Source: Pseudomonadota bacterium (GTDB taxonomy: Bacteria > Desulfobacterota > Desulfobulbia > Desulfobulbales > Desulfocapsaceae). Taken from it: a stretch of DNA of 64,000 nucleotides. Of the stretch, positions 1 through 8,760 are shown one piece after another. Position 1 is the stretch's first letter. Each line of letters begins with the position of its first letter. The stretch lies in NCBI GenBank assembly GCA_018817385.1, contig JAHIUA010000063.1, forward strand, positions 62,001 through 126,000, written 5' to 3'. The position numbers were made by a program, and so were the translations under genes. The notes under the pieces are model-generated. The model saw only the letters and a list, made by a program, of their open reading frames with translations, was not told the DNA's origin and did not search any database.

Positions 1-278
1 TGGCCCATACGCGACACGGGAATCGCGGCCGTAACCCCTAAATAATCAAAAAATTTGCGGAGAATTTGTCCCTGGTCGAGCGAGCCAAGGTAATGGACTC
101 CCACAGCACACTCAATCCCATCGCGGGTGTAACTGCGCATCAGACCACCCACTTGCCTGTTCTTCTCCAGGACGGTGACGTCAAAACCAAGCTTGGCAAG
201 TATAATTCCACTGCTCAGGCCGCCGACACCGGAACCGATGATCAGAACATCTTGAGGAATAGATGAATGCGGTACCAT
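1..278 (-). CDS. FAD-dependent oxidoreductase, CrtI/phytoene-desaturase-like, N-terminal part (runs off left edge)
   Basis: Only the first 92 codons lie in the window. Translation from the ATG at 278-276 gives MVPHSSIPQDVLIIGSG followed by VGGLSSG, a GxGxxGG dinucleotide-binding motif, then a Rossmann-type strand ending in VLEKN, then VGGLMRSY and GVHYLG. This pattern is typical of the phytoene desaturase/carotenoid isomerase/amine oxidase superfamily, which desaturates or isomerises polyene or lipid chains using FAD. The start lies 3 bp after the stop of the SPASM radical SAM gene, so it is the last visible gene of block A. Its place beside acyl-chain enzymes suggests it oxidises the cluster product. 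Substrate and exact subfamily cannot be judged from a fragment. Confidence 0.75.
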   Translation of the reverse strand, partial: MVPHSSIPQDVLIIGSGVGGLSSGIILAKLGFDVTVLEKNRQVGGLMRSYTRDGIECAVGVHYLGSLDQGQILRKFFDYLGVTAAIPVSRMG

Positions 279-281
279 GTG

Positions 282-1331
282 CTAGTTACAGGTCCCAGCT
301 TTTTTCAGGCCGGCGTTGCGCCAACAGGTGGGGTCTGAAGCCAGATAATCCCCGGTAAGCTGGTAGGCTGCGCCGCGACAGCCATAACATTCTTCCGCCT
401 TTTCACAGTCACGACACTCGCCCTTGATCATTTCCCGGTAATTTTTCAGATTATTGATGACTTCACTGTTTTTCAGGATATGAGCCAACCTGTTGTTGCG
501 TATATTATCCAGCGGAATAGTGACCCCGACACAGGGCATGACATCCCCCCTGGCTGTCACCAGACAAGAGACCTGATGACGCATACATTTATTGCCCACC
601 AGTGGCGGTTGCGGTTCCCAATGACGGCCATATTTTTCCTTATCGATCTCCGAAAGCCGTGAAAACAAGTGCTTCAAGGCTTGCGCATCTACTGAGAGCC
701 AGCTATTTTCGAGGGCATTTTCCTGGGGAGTAATCACCTCAAAATAGGGCTCTATGCCCTCATCGCGCAGCCACTGCCACATCTCCGGCAGCTCGCCAAG
801 ATTCTGCTGGCAGATGATGGTGCTCATAGCCAGAAACAGATGCGGCGCCGGATAGCCGGCCTGTTTCAAGTTGGCGAATGCGCTTTGGATAATGTCAAAG
901 GCACCGGTTCTGCCGGCCAATTGGTCCTGAATTTCCCTGTTTCTTGAGTTCAATTTCAAGACCACCCGCACTTGAGCCTGGGCCAGAATCGCAGCAAGCT
1001 CAGGAGTCAGGCCGCTTCCATTGGTAAACATTTCAATTTCAAAGTTATGCTCATGAAGAAAGGATATCATTTCAACAAGGTGGGGATAAATACTTGGTTC
1101 ACCACCCAAAATAATAATCTTTCGTGCCCCCATTTCCTTGGCCTGGAGGAGAACATCCCTGAGTTCCTCTCGGGATAGCTCATCTGTACAGTCACGTTTC
1201 TCGGGAACATAGCAGTAGGAGCAGCGAAAATTGCAAATCCGGCTGAATTCGATTTCCATGGACAATAGCCTGCCTGCGGCCACCGCTTCCTTTATTTCCT
1301 GCTCGGTAAATTCAAGATTATATAACTGCAT
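282..1331 (-). CDS. Radical SAM protein with SPASM-like C-terminus
   Basis: This 349-residue protein carries the radical SAM cluster motif CNFRCSYC (Cys33, Cys37, Cys40), followed by a GGEP motif (IILGGEPSIYPH) that binds SAM. The C-terminal third is cysteine-rich (CMRHQVSC, MPCVG, CRDCEKAEECYGCRGAA), matching a SPASM/twitch domain that holds auxiliary iron-sulfur clusters. SPASM proteins usually modify peptides or small molecules; no precursor peptide gene is visible nearby. It lies in block A between a B12-type radical SAM gene (117 bp gap) and the FAD oxidoreductase (3 bp gap), so a lipid or polyketide substrate is inferred. Family assignment is firm; the reaction is unknown. Confidence 0.85.
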   Translation of the reverse strand: MQLYNLEFTEQEIKEAVAAGRLLSMEIEFSRICNFRCSYCYVPEKRDCTDELSREELRDVLLQAKEMGARKIIILGGEPSIYPHLVEMISFLHEHNFEIEMFTNGSGLTPELAAILAQAQVRVVLKLNSRNREIQDQLAGRTGAFDIIQSAFANLKQAGYPAPHLFLAMSTIICQQNLGELPEMWQWLRDEGIEPYFEVITPQENALENSWLSVDAQALKHLFSRLSEIDKEKYGRHWEPQPPLVGNKCMRHQVSCLVTARGDVMPCVGVTIPLDNIRNNRLAHILKNSEVINNLKNYREMIKGECRDCEKAEECYGCRGAAYQLTGDYLASDPTCWRNAGLKKAGTCN

Positions 1332-1448
1332 TATTCATTTTCGCCTGCAATCAGGTCACTCGTATAAGATTGGTAAAAATTTGACTTCCTGGCGATGCCT
1401 CGACAGAGAGACGAGAGACTTCGCAATCGTCGCTTTTCTGCCCCATCA

Positions 1449-2939
1449 TCAATAGTCTTCCAGATCAGTAAAGGTGTTCATCCGCTCCCAGCGCTGAACT
1501 TCCCGCTGGTAACGTCCCTCCCATCCATATTTCTTCAGCACTCGTTGATAGTGGAGCTTCAAGAAGGGCTTAAAGAGAAAGCGCCAGATCCCGGTCCAGA
1601 GTTTTCCCTGCTTACGGGCCGGCGTCGGTGGATTCCACCAGCTGAGCACCACCTGACGCTGATACCAGTAATTATACTGCAGTTCTTCAGAATCAAGATA
1701 CCTGGTGCGTACATTGGCCCAGAGTCCATTATATTTTTTATAATTTGCCCTGTTGGTGATCAAATCTTCCGCCAACAGATGCTCACGCATACCTGTTTTC
1801 GGATAAGGGGTGAGGATCTGGCAATAGGCCGCATCCGCGCCAATATCCTTAAAAAATTCATAGTTCTCTTTGATGGACTGGACATCATCCTCGGGAAAGC
1901 CGAAAATCAGGCCACCAATTACCATCATTCCGTATTTGTGGCAATTTTCAACGGCCTTTTTCGAGGCAGCCACAATATCTCCCTTGCCGGCAGCCGCCAG
2001 ATTCTTTTTTGAACCATTTTCGATCCCCAGGAAAACAGAGCAGAAACCGGCTGCAGCCATCTTGGCCACCATATCTTCGCGTGTAGCCATGGTAATACAA
2101 TCCGCCTGCACAAGCAGATGCAGCTTTTTATATTTCCTACCTATAATGGCATCACAGAGTTCCATAACCCGGGAAGGGTTCAGTACCATATTGTCATCGG
2201 TAATAAAAATCCACCTGACTTTTCGCTTGTAGTAGATATCGTCAATATCTGCCAAGACACGACTGATGGGGTAGCTACGAAATGTTCGCCCATACATATG
2301 CTTCATGCTGCAAAAGTTGCAGGTCCGGGTACAGCCGCGAGAGGTCTCTATCATCTCGACACTGGAGTTCATCACATGATACCCCCAGGTCAACCTGCGG
2401 CTGTCGCGGATAGGCAGTTTCAGGGTGGCAAGATCAAGATTGTCCCCCCGAGGGTTATGGACGAAGACACCATCCTTCCTGTAGGAGAGCGAGGGGATCT
2501 CGGCTAGGATATCACGGCCATCCAGACCATTAACCAGGCGGCGACAGACCTCTTCTCCCTCTCCCCTGATCATAAAATCAATCCATTTTGCCTCCGGGGC
2601 TTTTCCTATTTCTTCAGCCATCAGCGTTGCGTGGTAGCCACCAATGACAATTTTGACCTCGGGCCGCAGCTCTTTCAGCAGGTGGGCTATCTTGACGCAG
2701 GTATCATATTGCCAGGCCATGGCCGAGAGTCCGACCAAATCCGGCCTGATTTTTTTGACAACCCTGGTCAGATACTTTTTCACAGAGCGACGTTTACGTA
2801 CCAGATCCACGAGAAAGACATCATGCTCCTTGTCGATATTGCCACCGACACAAGCGATGCCGTGATTGGGCATATGGATTGCCGCTTCATGGACGATTAT
2901 CGGAACAACATCCGGCATGGATATCAAAAGAACTTTCAT
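1449..2939 (-). CDS. B12-binding-domain radical SAM protein
   Basis: This is a 496-residue class-B-type radical SAM protein. The N-terminal 150 residues form a Rossmann-like cobalamin-binding fold (MKVLLISMPDVVP at the start, VKIVIGGYHATLM near residue 100, IRGEGEE near 125), with no obvious DxHxxG base-off motif. The radical SAM motif is CTRTCNFC (Cys203, Cys207, Cys210). The C-terminus contains GLIFGFPEDD and TPYPKTG, typical of the family that includes HpnR-, BchE- and methyltransferase-like enzymes. Its ATG overlaps the stop of the PlsC gene by 4 bp, so the two are translationally coupled and act in the same lipid-related pathway (inference). Possible reactions are C-methylation, ring formation or rearrangement. 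Confidence 0.85.
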   Translation of the reverse strand: MKVLLISMPDVVPIIVHEAAIHMPNHGIACVGGNIDKEHDVFLVDLVRKRRSVKKYLTRVVKKIRPDLVGLSAMAWQYDTCVKIAHLLKELRPEVKIVIGGYHATLMAEEIGKAPEAKWIDFMIRGEGEEVCRRLVNGLDGRDILAEIPSLSYRKDGVFVHNPRGDNLDLATLKLPIRDSRRLTWGYHVMNSSVEMIETSRGCTRTCNFCSMKHMYGRTFRSYPISRVLADIDDIYYKRKVRWIFITDDNMVLNPSRVMELCDAIIGRKYKKLHLLVQADCITMATREDMVAKMAAAGFCSVFLGIENGSKKNLAAAGKGDIVAASKKAVENCHKYGMMVIGGLIFGFPEDDVQSIKENYEFFKDIGADAAYCQILTPYPKTGMREHLLAEDLITNRANYKKYNGLWANVRTRYLDSEELQYNYWYQRQVVLSWWNPPTPARKQGKLWTGIWRFLFKPFLKLHYQRVLKKYGWEGRYQREVQRWERMNTFTDLEDY

Positions 2940-3763
2940 AACACTCTCTCCCTTTGCAGGCAGCCCTTTGTTTCCCGGCCACAGGAGTTGTGCTGAGCTC
3001 GAAAAATCTGCCGCACCTTTTTCTCCAGATCAATAATGGATAGCGGCCCGGGCTCCGGCTCAGGCTCAAGACGATCAAGGATGGTCACCCGGATACTATT
3101 TTCCTGCCTGGTATTAAAGAGGAATTTTCCCGGGGTAAACAGCTTATCAGTGCCGCTGAGACCCAAGACATAGAGAGGACATCTGTACATACGGGCAATT
3201 TTAAAGACCCCTTTCTGCAAAGGACCTATGTTTCCGTCGCGGCTTCTGGTCCCTTCCGGAAAGACAAAAAGATTGCCCCCACTCCCCAAAAAATCCCCCA
3301 TCGTTTCCATCTCCTCAATCATTCTCCGCCCGTGTGCGCCCTCTGTGCTGGCGGGCAGATACCCGGAAGTCTTGATCAACCAGCCAAAGACGGGCGCCTT
3401 AAAAAAACTTGCCTTGACGATGGTCTTTTGCCGCCGAAGCAGGGAGAGGAGAATAAGCGGATCCAGATAGGAGAGATGATTACAGATGACAATCGATGAT
3501 TTGATATCCCTTATCTTCTGATCAATATCCCACTCCTGCCGGGGAGAAAGAATACGGAGCAATCCCAGAAAGCCTTTAAAGAAGAGATGATTGAGGCGCT
3601 GGAAGGCGTATTCCCGCTTAGTGGCAAAGACAAAAGCCAAGAGATACAAGAAAGAAAAGAAAAACAGAAATCCAAAAATAAAATAGATCCAGCAGGCCAG
3701 AGTCACGACCACATCGATCACTCGGGCTCCAAGGGGAGCAGATTGAGGCCTAGATGCTAACAT
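2936..3763 (-). CDS. PlsC-family 1-acyl-sn-glycerol-3-phosphate acyltransferase
   Basis: This 275-residue membrane-associated acyltransferase starts with a hydrophobic stretch (about residues 20-48). It has the catalytic HxxxxD motif as NHLSYLD and the glycerophosphate-binding motif FPEGTRS, followed by GVFKIA. The PlsC/LPLAT family transfers an acyl chain from acyl-ACP or acyl-CoA to a lysophospholipid or related acceptor at the cytoplasmic membrane. The gene lies 55 bp downstream of the block A ketosynthase and overlaps the next radical SAM gene by 4 bp. The context suggests it loads the special acyl chain onto a lipid; aryl polyene clusters also carry such acyltransferases. Confidence 0.88.
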   Translation of the reverse strand: MLASRPQSAPLGARVIDVVVTLACWIYFIFGFLFFFSFLYLLAFVFATKREYAFQRLNHLFFKGFLGLLRILSPRQEWDIDQKIRDIKSSIVICNHLSYLDPLILLSLLRRQKTIVKASFFKAPVFGWLIKTSGYLPASTEGAHGRRMIEEMETMGDFLGSGGNLFVFPEGTRSRDGNIGPLQKGVFKIARMYRCPLYVLGLSGTDKLFTPGKFLFNTRQENSIRVTILDRLEPEPEPGPLSIIDLEKKVRQIFRAQHNSCGRETKGCLQRERVL

Positions 3764-3818
3764 TTTGATGGTTCACCAGAAAAAGAAACCTCTCGGCGGC
3801 ACTCACTCCTGTACCCGT

Positions 3819-5054
3819 TCACCTGTTCTTTGCAATGAGGAGACAGGTGTTGACCCCACCAAAGGCAAAATTCTGTATGGCGGCTATCCTGGTCTCTGTG
3901 TTGGTGATCTCTCGCACATGATTGAGCATACTGCAGCGCTCATCCACCGTTTCCAGGTTCAGGGTGGGGGCGACAAAACCCTCCTCCATCATGTACAGGG
4001 TCAGGATCATTTCAATGGCCCCGCAGGAGCCCATGGTATGCCCCATATAACTCTTGAGTCCGGTTACCAGAGGCCTCCCGCCATACACTGCGTCTATGGC
4101 CTGGGCCTCTATGACATCCCCCATCTTCGTGGCCGTGGCATGGGCACTGACAAAATCCACATCCCGGGCCCTGATGCCGGCATCGGCCAGGGCCAGACGC
4201 AGGGTTGCGGTTATCCCATCAAGATTGGGCAGAATAAGATCCCCCCCATTGTTATTGCAGGCAAAACCGATCACCTCACCAAGGATTTCAGCCCCGCGCG
4301 CCTTGGCTGATTCATACTCTTCCAAAAGCACTGCACCGGCCCCTTCTCCCACCACCAGACCGTCACGCTTGGCATCAAAGGGCCGGGGCGTGCACTGGGG
4401 TCTGTCATTATAATCCACTGAACAGGCCAACAGGTTATCAAAAACCGCCACCGTTGTCGTATCATACTCGTCGGCCCCGCCACAGATCATTGCATCCTGC
4501 ATCCCGTACTTGATTGTCTCATAGCCAAAGCCAATGGACTGACTCGACGTCGTACAGGCCGTTGACGAGGCAATAATCCTGCCAGTGATCCCAAACATCC
4601 TGGCAATGTTCACTGCGGTGGTATGGACCATGGATTTGAGATAATCCACGGCACCGATAGAAGAAAACTCGGACTGCAGATTACTGAAAAAGGTCTTATA
4701 GATATTACGCTGCACTGTGGGACTGCCATGGGTGGAGCTAAACGACACACCCAGTCGTCCGGAAGTGATAAACTTCTGTTCCAGGCCGGAGGCGGCCAGG
4801 ACATCCTTTGCCACCTGGCAGGCATAAAAGGCCACAGGGCCCATGGTCTTGGTATCTTTACGCGTAAAGCCGTAATCGATGGGATAATCAACCGTGCCGA
4901 ACACTCTGGAATGGATATATTGAGTGAGCAGACCGTCATCACGCAGGGGTTTGACACCGGACCTGCCCTGTTGCAGGCTTTCTATAATATCGCTGCGCCG
5001 GTAACCGATAGGGGTTATGGCGGAACAGGCGGTAATAACGACTCGTCTCTTCAT
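3819..5054 (-). CDS. Beta-ketoacyl-ACP synthase (FabF-type)
   Basis: This 411-residue thiolase-fold enzyme extends acyl chains by decarboxylative Claisen condensation with malonyl-ACP. The active-site Cys is near residue 167 in STACTTS. The two His are in SAHATAT and in KSYMGHTMGS, so the Cys-His-His triad is complete. The C-terminus has the usual NFAFGG glycine-rich end. The length is normal for FabF. The ACP gene lies 177 bp upstream on the same strand and PlsC follows after 55 bp. It is more divergent than housekeeping FabF (HATAT instead of HGTGT), as is usual for polyene or specialised lipid ketosynthases. Confidence 0.9.
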   Translation of the reverse strand: MKRRVVITACSAITPIGYRRSDIIESLQQGRSGVKPLRDDGLLTQYIHSRVFGTVDYPIDYGFTRKDTKTMGPVAFYACQVAKDVLAASGLEQKFITSGRLGVSFSSTHGSPTVQRNIYKTFFSNLQSEFSSIGAVDYLKSMVHTTAVNIARMFGITGRIIASSTACTTSSQSIGFGYETIKYGMQDAMICGGADEYDTTTVAVFDNLLACSVDYNDRPQCTPRPFDAKRDGLVVGEGAGAVLLEEYESAKARGAEILGEVIGFACNNNGGDLILPNLDGITATLRLALADAGIRARDVDFVSAHATATKMGDVIEAQAIDAVYGGRPLVTGLKSYMGHTMGSCGAIEMILTLYMMEEGFVAPTLNLETVDERCSMLNHVREITNTETRIAAIQNFAFGGVNTCLLIAKNR

Positions 5055-5231
5055 TTAGACCGTTCATAGTAGAATATTGACAAGTTAGCTCAACCCGGTA
5101 CGGCAAAAGTCTCCCCGTACCACATTATTCCTTCACTCAGAGAGGCAAATCGACAACCTGTTCCCAGGGCCAGACTGAGCAAACGAAGATGAGTTCCTGA
5201 GGAACTTTTTCGTTCATCGGAATCTTGACAG
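5055..5231. other. Gap between block A ACP and ketosynthase genes
   Basis: These 177 bp between two co-directional genes hold no convincing ORF and no strong hairpin followed by a T-run, so the ACP and ketosynthase genes can still be one transcript. Nothing else is recognised. Confidence 0.4.
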
Positions 5232-5489
5232 TCAGCTGCTGTGGGCAGCCTGGATGCCTTCAATATAATCGAGGATATCATTGATAGTCCTGATAGACAT
5301 GGCCTTCTCTTTTTCTTCTCTGGCCAACTGAAAACCGAGCATTTTTTCTATTTTTGCCAGCAACTCAATGGCATCAATGGAGTCAAAACCGTGATCATCG
5401 CGCAGATTATCCGCAAGCCCCGGATTCTCAAACTCAAAATCATCTACTAAAATTGCAACAATCTGCTCTTGCAGTTCATCTCTATTCAT
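5232..5489 (-). CDS. Acyl carrier protein (block A)
   Basis: This 85-residue acidic four-helix carrier protein has the phosphopantetheine attachment site at Ser37 in the motif GFDSIDAIEL. It is the first gene of block A, reading toward the ketosynthase at 5054. It is one of three ACPs in the cluster, and their sequences differ clearly, so each may serve a different enzyme set (starter loading, chain extension, radical SAM tailoring); that division is inference. The 440 bp upstream, shared with the divergent K+ channel gene, should hold its promoter. Confidence 0.9.
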   Translation of the reverse strand: MNRDELQEQIVAILVDDFEFENPGLADNLRDDHGFDSIDAIELLAKIEKMLGFQLAREEKEKAMSIRTINDILDYIEGIQAAHSS

Positions 5490-5929
5490 TATGCAAAGGC
5501 CCTGGGAAGGTATTCAGAAGTAAGGATATATTGAATTGCGATTGTACACAGTTTCCTGGCAAAATGAAAATGAAAATCAACTCTTCACAGGGGATGACAG
5601 ATTGCAGGGGGAAAAAATGATCTTGAAAATCCTCACCTGCCGTTCGTCGAAAAGCTGAATGTTCTCCCCTTCTCTTGAAAGAATAGTGAGTTATCAACAC
5701 ATCACTGGGGATTTATTCTTGATAATATTCACGGATGTATATACAAAAGAGTCATCAGGAACGACTGGCCCCCCTGTCGTGATGAAACAAGTTAAGGACA
5801 CGGGCGTTAGCCTTGCCAGGAGGGGGCCACTGGCATGCCCCTCCCCACATGCATGTCCGCCGTATGGGCACCATACAACAGGCTCTCTTCCTAACAATAC
5901 AATTTCTTTTATAGCCCAACAGGACGACA
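5490..5929. promoter_or_regulatory. Divergent intergenic region between block A and the K+ channel gene
   Basis: This 440 bp region separates two divergent genes and must hold promoters for both. Short overlapping ORFs within it have no ribosome binding sites or family resemblance and are not called. No confident sigma-70 or sigma-54 elements could be picked by eye. It ends with a run of C-rich sequence just before the channel gene. Confidence 0.4.
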
Positions 5930-6934
5930 ATGAGCAAAAACGCTTTTCAGGTGCTGAGGGCCTTACTGGTATTTCTCGGAATATTGCTGATTGGTACCGT
6001 CGGCAATATGTATTTTGAACACAATAGTTTTATTGATGCCCTCTACATGACAGTCATAACCGTATCCACAGTGGGATACGGAGATATGGTACCGGTACAG
6101 CCATCAGGTAAGATATTTACTGTGCTTCTGGTACTGGGAGGCGTTGGCTATGTCATGTACATATTTTCAAAACTTATGGAAGCCATGGTAGAAGGTGGTC
6201 TCCGCGAAATTCTGGGGAAGAGGAAGATGGCAAAGGAACTGGCTCGCTTGAAGGATCATTATATCATCTGCGGATATGGTCGTATCGGCAAGGTAATCTG
6301 TGAGACACTGGCTGAAAACGGCAAGAAATTCGTGGTGATTGAAAACAATTCTGAGGAGATACAGACCATCATCAACAATGGTTTCTACGGCATAGAAGGA
6401 GAGGCCTCAGGGGACGATGTTCTGGTTCAGGCCGGTATCCACCAGGCCGCAGGACTGATCGCCGTTGTTTCAACGGATGCCGACAATGTCTTTATAACGC
6501 TGACAGCAAGAGGGCTCAATCCAGGCATTGACATCCTGGCCCGTTCCAGCGGGGCAACAGGCTCAGAGAGGAAATTAAAACGGGCAGGAGCCAATCGTGT
6601 AATTTCTCCTTATTCCATCGGCGGCAAGCGAATGGCCCATGCCGTGGTTCGCCCCAATGTGATCAACTTCCTTGAAATGACCATGCAGGTTGATGAATAT
6701 AATCTGCAGATGGAAGAGATGCCGGTCAGTGAGAATACAGAACTTCAGGGAAAGACGCTGATGCAATCCAACATACGAAATGATTTCGACATCATCGTCA
6801 TCGGTATCAAACGCCTGGATGGAACAATGCTGTTTAACCCCAGACCAGATACCCTGATCCTGGCTCGAGATATCTTGATCGTACTAGGAAAAAAGGCGCA
6901 GATTGCCCGTCTGAAAAAGGTGCTCTCTTCTTAG
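5930..6934 (+). CDS. Two-TM potassium channel with TrkA-N (RCK) domain
   Basis: This 334-residue channel of the MthK/Kch type has a first hydrophobic helix at about residues 8-25, a pore loop with the K+ selectivity filter TVGYGD (residues 47-52) and a second helix at about 60-85. An RCK/TrkA-N domain follows with the nucleotide-binding motif CGYGRIGK, and then a TrkA-C-like end (FDIIVIGIKR). Such channels gate K+ flux in response to ligands bound by the RCK domain. It sits between two minus-strand blocks of the biosynthetic cluster but is probably an unrelated housekeeping gene. A second channel of this general type lies at the right edge of the window. Confidence 0.92.
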   Translation: MSKNAFQVLRALLVFLGILLIGTVGNMYFEHNSFIDALYMTVITVSTVGYGDMVPVQPSGKIFTVLLVLGGVGYVMYIFSKLMEAMVEGGLREILGKRKMAKELARLKDHYIICGYGRIGKVICETLAENGKKFVVIENNSEEIQTIINNGFYGIEGEASGDDVLVQAGIHQAAGLIAVVSTDADNVFITLTARGLNPGIDILARSSGATGSERKLKRAGANRVISPYSIGGKRMAHAVVRPNVINFLEMTMQVDEYNLQMEEMPVSENTELQGKTLMQSNIRNDFDIIVIGIKRLDGTMLFNPRPDTLILARDILIVLGKKAQIARLKKVLSS

Positions 6935-7017
6935 AAGAGTCTATCCTGACCCACCTTCTTCCAGTGGAGGTCAGGTGGGCCTTGAAAAGAAATGCAATAC
7001 CTCGGGGAAATCTCTAT

Positions 7018-7184
7018 CTAGTGTCTGTCGAATTTAGAGAATCATAGCGAAAATTAGAGAAATCGAGACCAGATTTTCATGGATTTGAGGCGAATAGCAC
7101 GCCTATTTAACGAAAAGCCATGGAGATATGGGCCGATTTGTCAAATTTGCAGCAGATTTATGTCTAAGTCCGACAGGCTCCTAG
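7018..7184. repeat. CTAG-bounded element with degenerate terminal inverted repeats (MITE-like)
   Basis: The right end (7157-7184) reads, on the minus strand, TAGGAGCCTGTCGGACTTAG followed by ACATAAA. This is nearly the same sequence as the palindrome at 15193-15236. The left end (7018-7037) is a degenerate inverted copy, CTAGTGTCTGTCGAATTTAG. Both ends carry CTAG. The right-end TAG (7183-7181) is the stop codon of the LpxL-like gene. The 167 bp between the ends hold no gene. It is probably a non-autonomous transposable element or a REP-like unit; no transposase is linked to it. Confidence 0.6.
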
Positions 7185-8050
7185 AGGACAAAACGGTCAA
7201 AATGATACCACTCCAAGGGATGTTCATGGAGTTTCTCTTCCAGGAGATCGGCATATTGCTGGGCAGCGGCCTGAATGACCGTATCCCGCTCTTTTTTGTC
7301 TCCCCGCTTGATGACTATTGGATCGGAGAGGATAAAGGCATAGCTGTTTTCCCCGGTACGAAAGGTGAAAAAGACAAATATCGGTGCACCGGAGACCAGG
7401 GCAAAGACATAGGGTGCCTCCGGAACAAAGGCCTCTTGCCCTAAGAAACGGACCCGTCTCTTGCGTTGATCAGAGCGCCAGACGATATCACCCGTCATGG
7501 AGACAAGGCCCCCGTCCTGCAGTAAACGGATACCCTCCACCGCCTCAAAGGGCGAGCCACCCTCTTTTTCTACACCTATGATCGTCACCCCGGATTGGTG
7601 CAGATACTCTTTCTGCAAACGTTCGACATCTTCCTTATCCTTGACCCCCATGTAGAGCAGAAGCTTCAGGCTCCCCTCCTGCTGTTTCAGGAGGTGAGCC
7701 GCAATCTCCCAGTTTCCCAGGTGAGACATAAGGAGAATGGCCCCTTTCTTCTCCACAACCGACTCCAGTTTCTCCCAACCCTCGGAGCGAAACTGTGTTT
7801 GCTGCCCGTGACTGGCCAGAAAACGGTCGAGATGAATGGTTGTGAAATTCTGATACTGGCAGAAGGTACACCACAGGTGAAAGAGACTCCTCTTTTGCGG
7901 ATACAAGAGGGCGTAGAAGCGACGACTTTCCGGGACATTTTTTGAAAAAACAAAATAACCTGCCGCAATAGCCCGAGAGATGACAATAAAAAACCAGGGG
8001 CCGCATAGGGTTGTCACGGCGACAAGAGCCCGGTACAAGATTCCCTTCAC
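7181..8050 (-). CDS. LpxL/HtrB-like lysophospholipid acyltransferase
   Basis: This 289-residue protein has an N-terminal hydrophobic segment (about residues 8-32) and the catalytic HxxxxE motif as SHLGNWEIA. Further conserved parts are GDIVWRSDQRKRRVRFLG and a C-terminal WYHFDRF, as in late lipid A acyltransferases. Related proteins in aryl polyene clusters attach the polyene acyl chain to a lipid or sugar at the inner membrane. The start is GTG at 8050, overlapping the stop of the GT2 gene by 4 bp, so both are coupled. It is the last gene of block B. Its stop codon lies inside the repeat element at 7018-7184. Confidence 0.87.
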   Translation of the reverse strand: MKGILYRALVAVTTLCGPWFFIVISRAIAAGYFVFSKNVPESRRFYALLYPQKRSLFHLWCTFCQYQNFTTIHLDRFLASHGQQTQFRSEGWEKLESVVEKKGAILLMSHLGNWEIAAHLLKQQEGSLKLLLYMGVKDKEDVERLQKEYLHQSGVTIIGVEKEGGSPFEAVEGIRLLQDGGLVSMTGDIVWRSDQRKRRVRFLGQEAFVPEAPYVFALVSGAPIFVFFTFRTGENSYAFILSDPIVIKRGDKKERDTVIQAAAQQYADLLEEKLHEHPLEWYHFDRFVL

Positions 8051-8760
8051 GACCTTGTCCTCCCGGAAAAAATCCGTTTCCAGATCAATCGGCTGAAGGT
8101 GCTGGAGTTTCTCCAGAAATCTTTCCAGGGATGAAAATGAGATATCCGTTCAGCGCCCTTCTGGTAGACCACCTGAACCGGCGCCTCAAGGACAGAAATT
8201 CCCTGTTCGCGGGCCTTGACCAGGATTTCCACTTCGAACTGAAAACGCCTGGCCTGAACATCAAGATTCAAGGCCTCGGGCAGAGGATAGAGCCTGAAAC
8301 CCGATTGAGAATCCTCAACCAGCGGGCCACCCGATACCCAGACCCAGAAATTGGAAAATTTCCTCCCGAACCTGCTGGTCCAGGGAACGTGCTGGCCACT
8401 CATCCCCTGGCGCCTGCCGATAACAATGGGGCGCAGCGTATCCGGCACGGCCCGGAGAAGGTTGGGGATATCCTCTGCTTTGTGCTGGCCGTCGGCATCA
8501 AGGGTGACCACCCAGTCGCAGGACTTACGTGCGGCCTTGAAACCTGTGCGCAAGGCAGCACCTTTGCCCCGGTTCTCTGGATGGGTGAGGACGGTGATCC
8601 CCTCCAGGGAGCTCAAGACTTCCGCCGTGGCATCCGTTGATCCGTCATCGACCACAAAAACAGGGAACCCCAGAGTGCCTGCCTCATAAACCACATCCCT
8701 TACCCGTGAACCATGATTATAGGTAGGGATGACGATACCAACCCTGCTCTGCTTCAGCAT
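8047..8760 (-). CDS. Family 2 glycosyltransferase (dolichyl-phosphate mannosyltransferase-like)
   Basis: This 237-residue GT-A enzyme begins with VGIVIPTYNHG, has VVDDGSTD as the nucleotide-sugar motif and DADGQH as the metal-binding region, then a DSQSGFRLYP segment typical of DPM1/ArnC-like transferases. It lacks the C-terminal membrane helices of ArnC. Aryl polyene clusters carry a glycosyltransferase next to or fused with an acyltransferase, and here the same pair is encoded by overlapping genes (8047-8050). It probably places a sugar between polyene and lipid anchor; acceptor and donor are unknown. Confidence 0.88.
   Translation of the reverse strand: MLKQSRVGIVIPTYNHGSRVRDVVYEAGTLGFPVFVVDDGSTDATAEVLSSLEGITVLTHPENRGKGAALRTGFKAARKSCDWVVTLDADGQHKAEDIPNLLRAVPDTLRPIVIGRRQGMSGQHVPWTSRFGRKFSNFWVWVSGGPLVEDSQSGFRLYPLPEALNLDVQARRFQFEVEILVKAREQGISVLEAPVQVVYQKGAERISHFHPWKDFWRNSSTFSRLIWKRIFSGRTRS

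Noticed and set aside
6945-6985. CCTGACC ... GGTCAGG inverted repeat after the K+ channel gene
   Set aside because: The arms are short, the loop is long and no T-run follows, so it was not called as a terminator.
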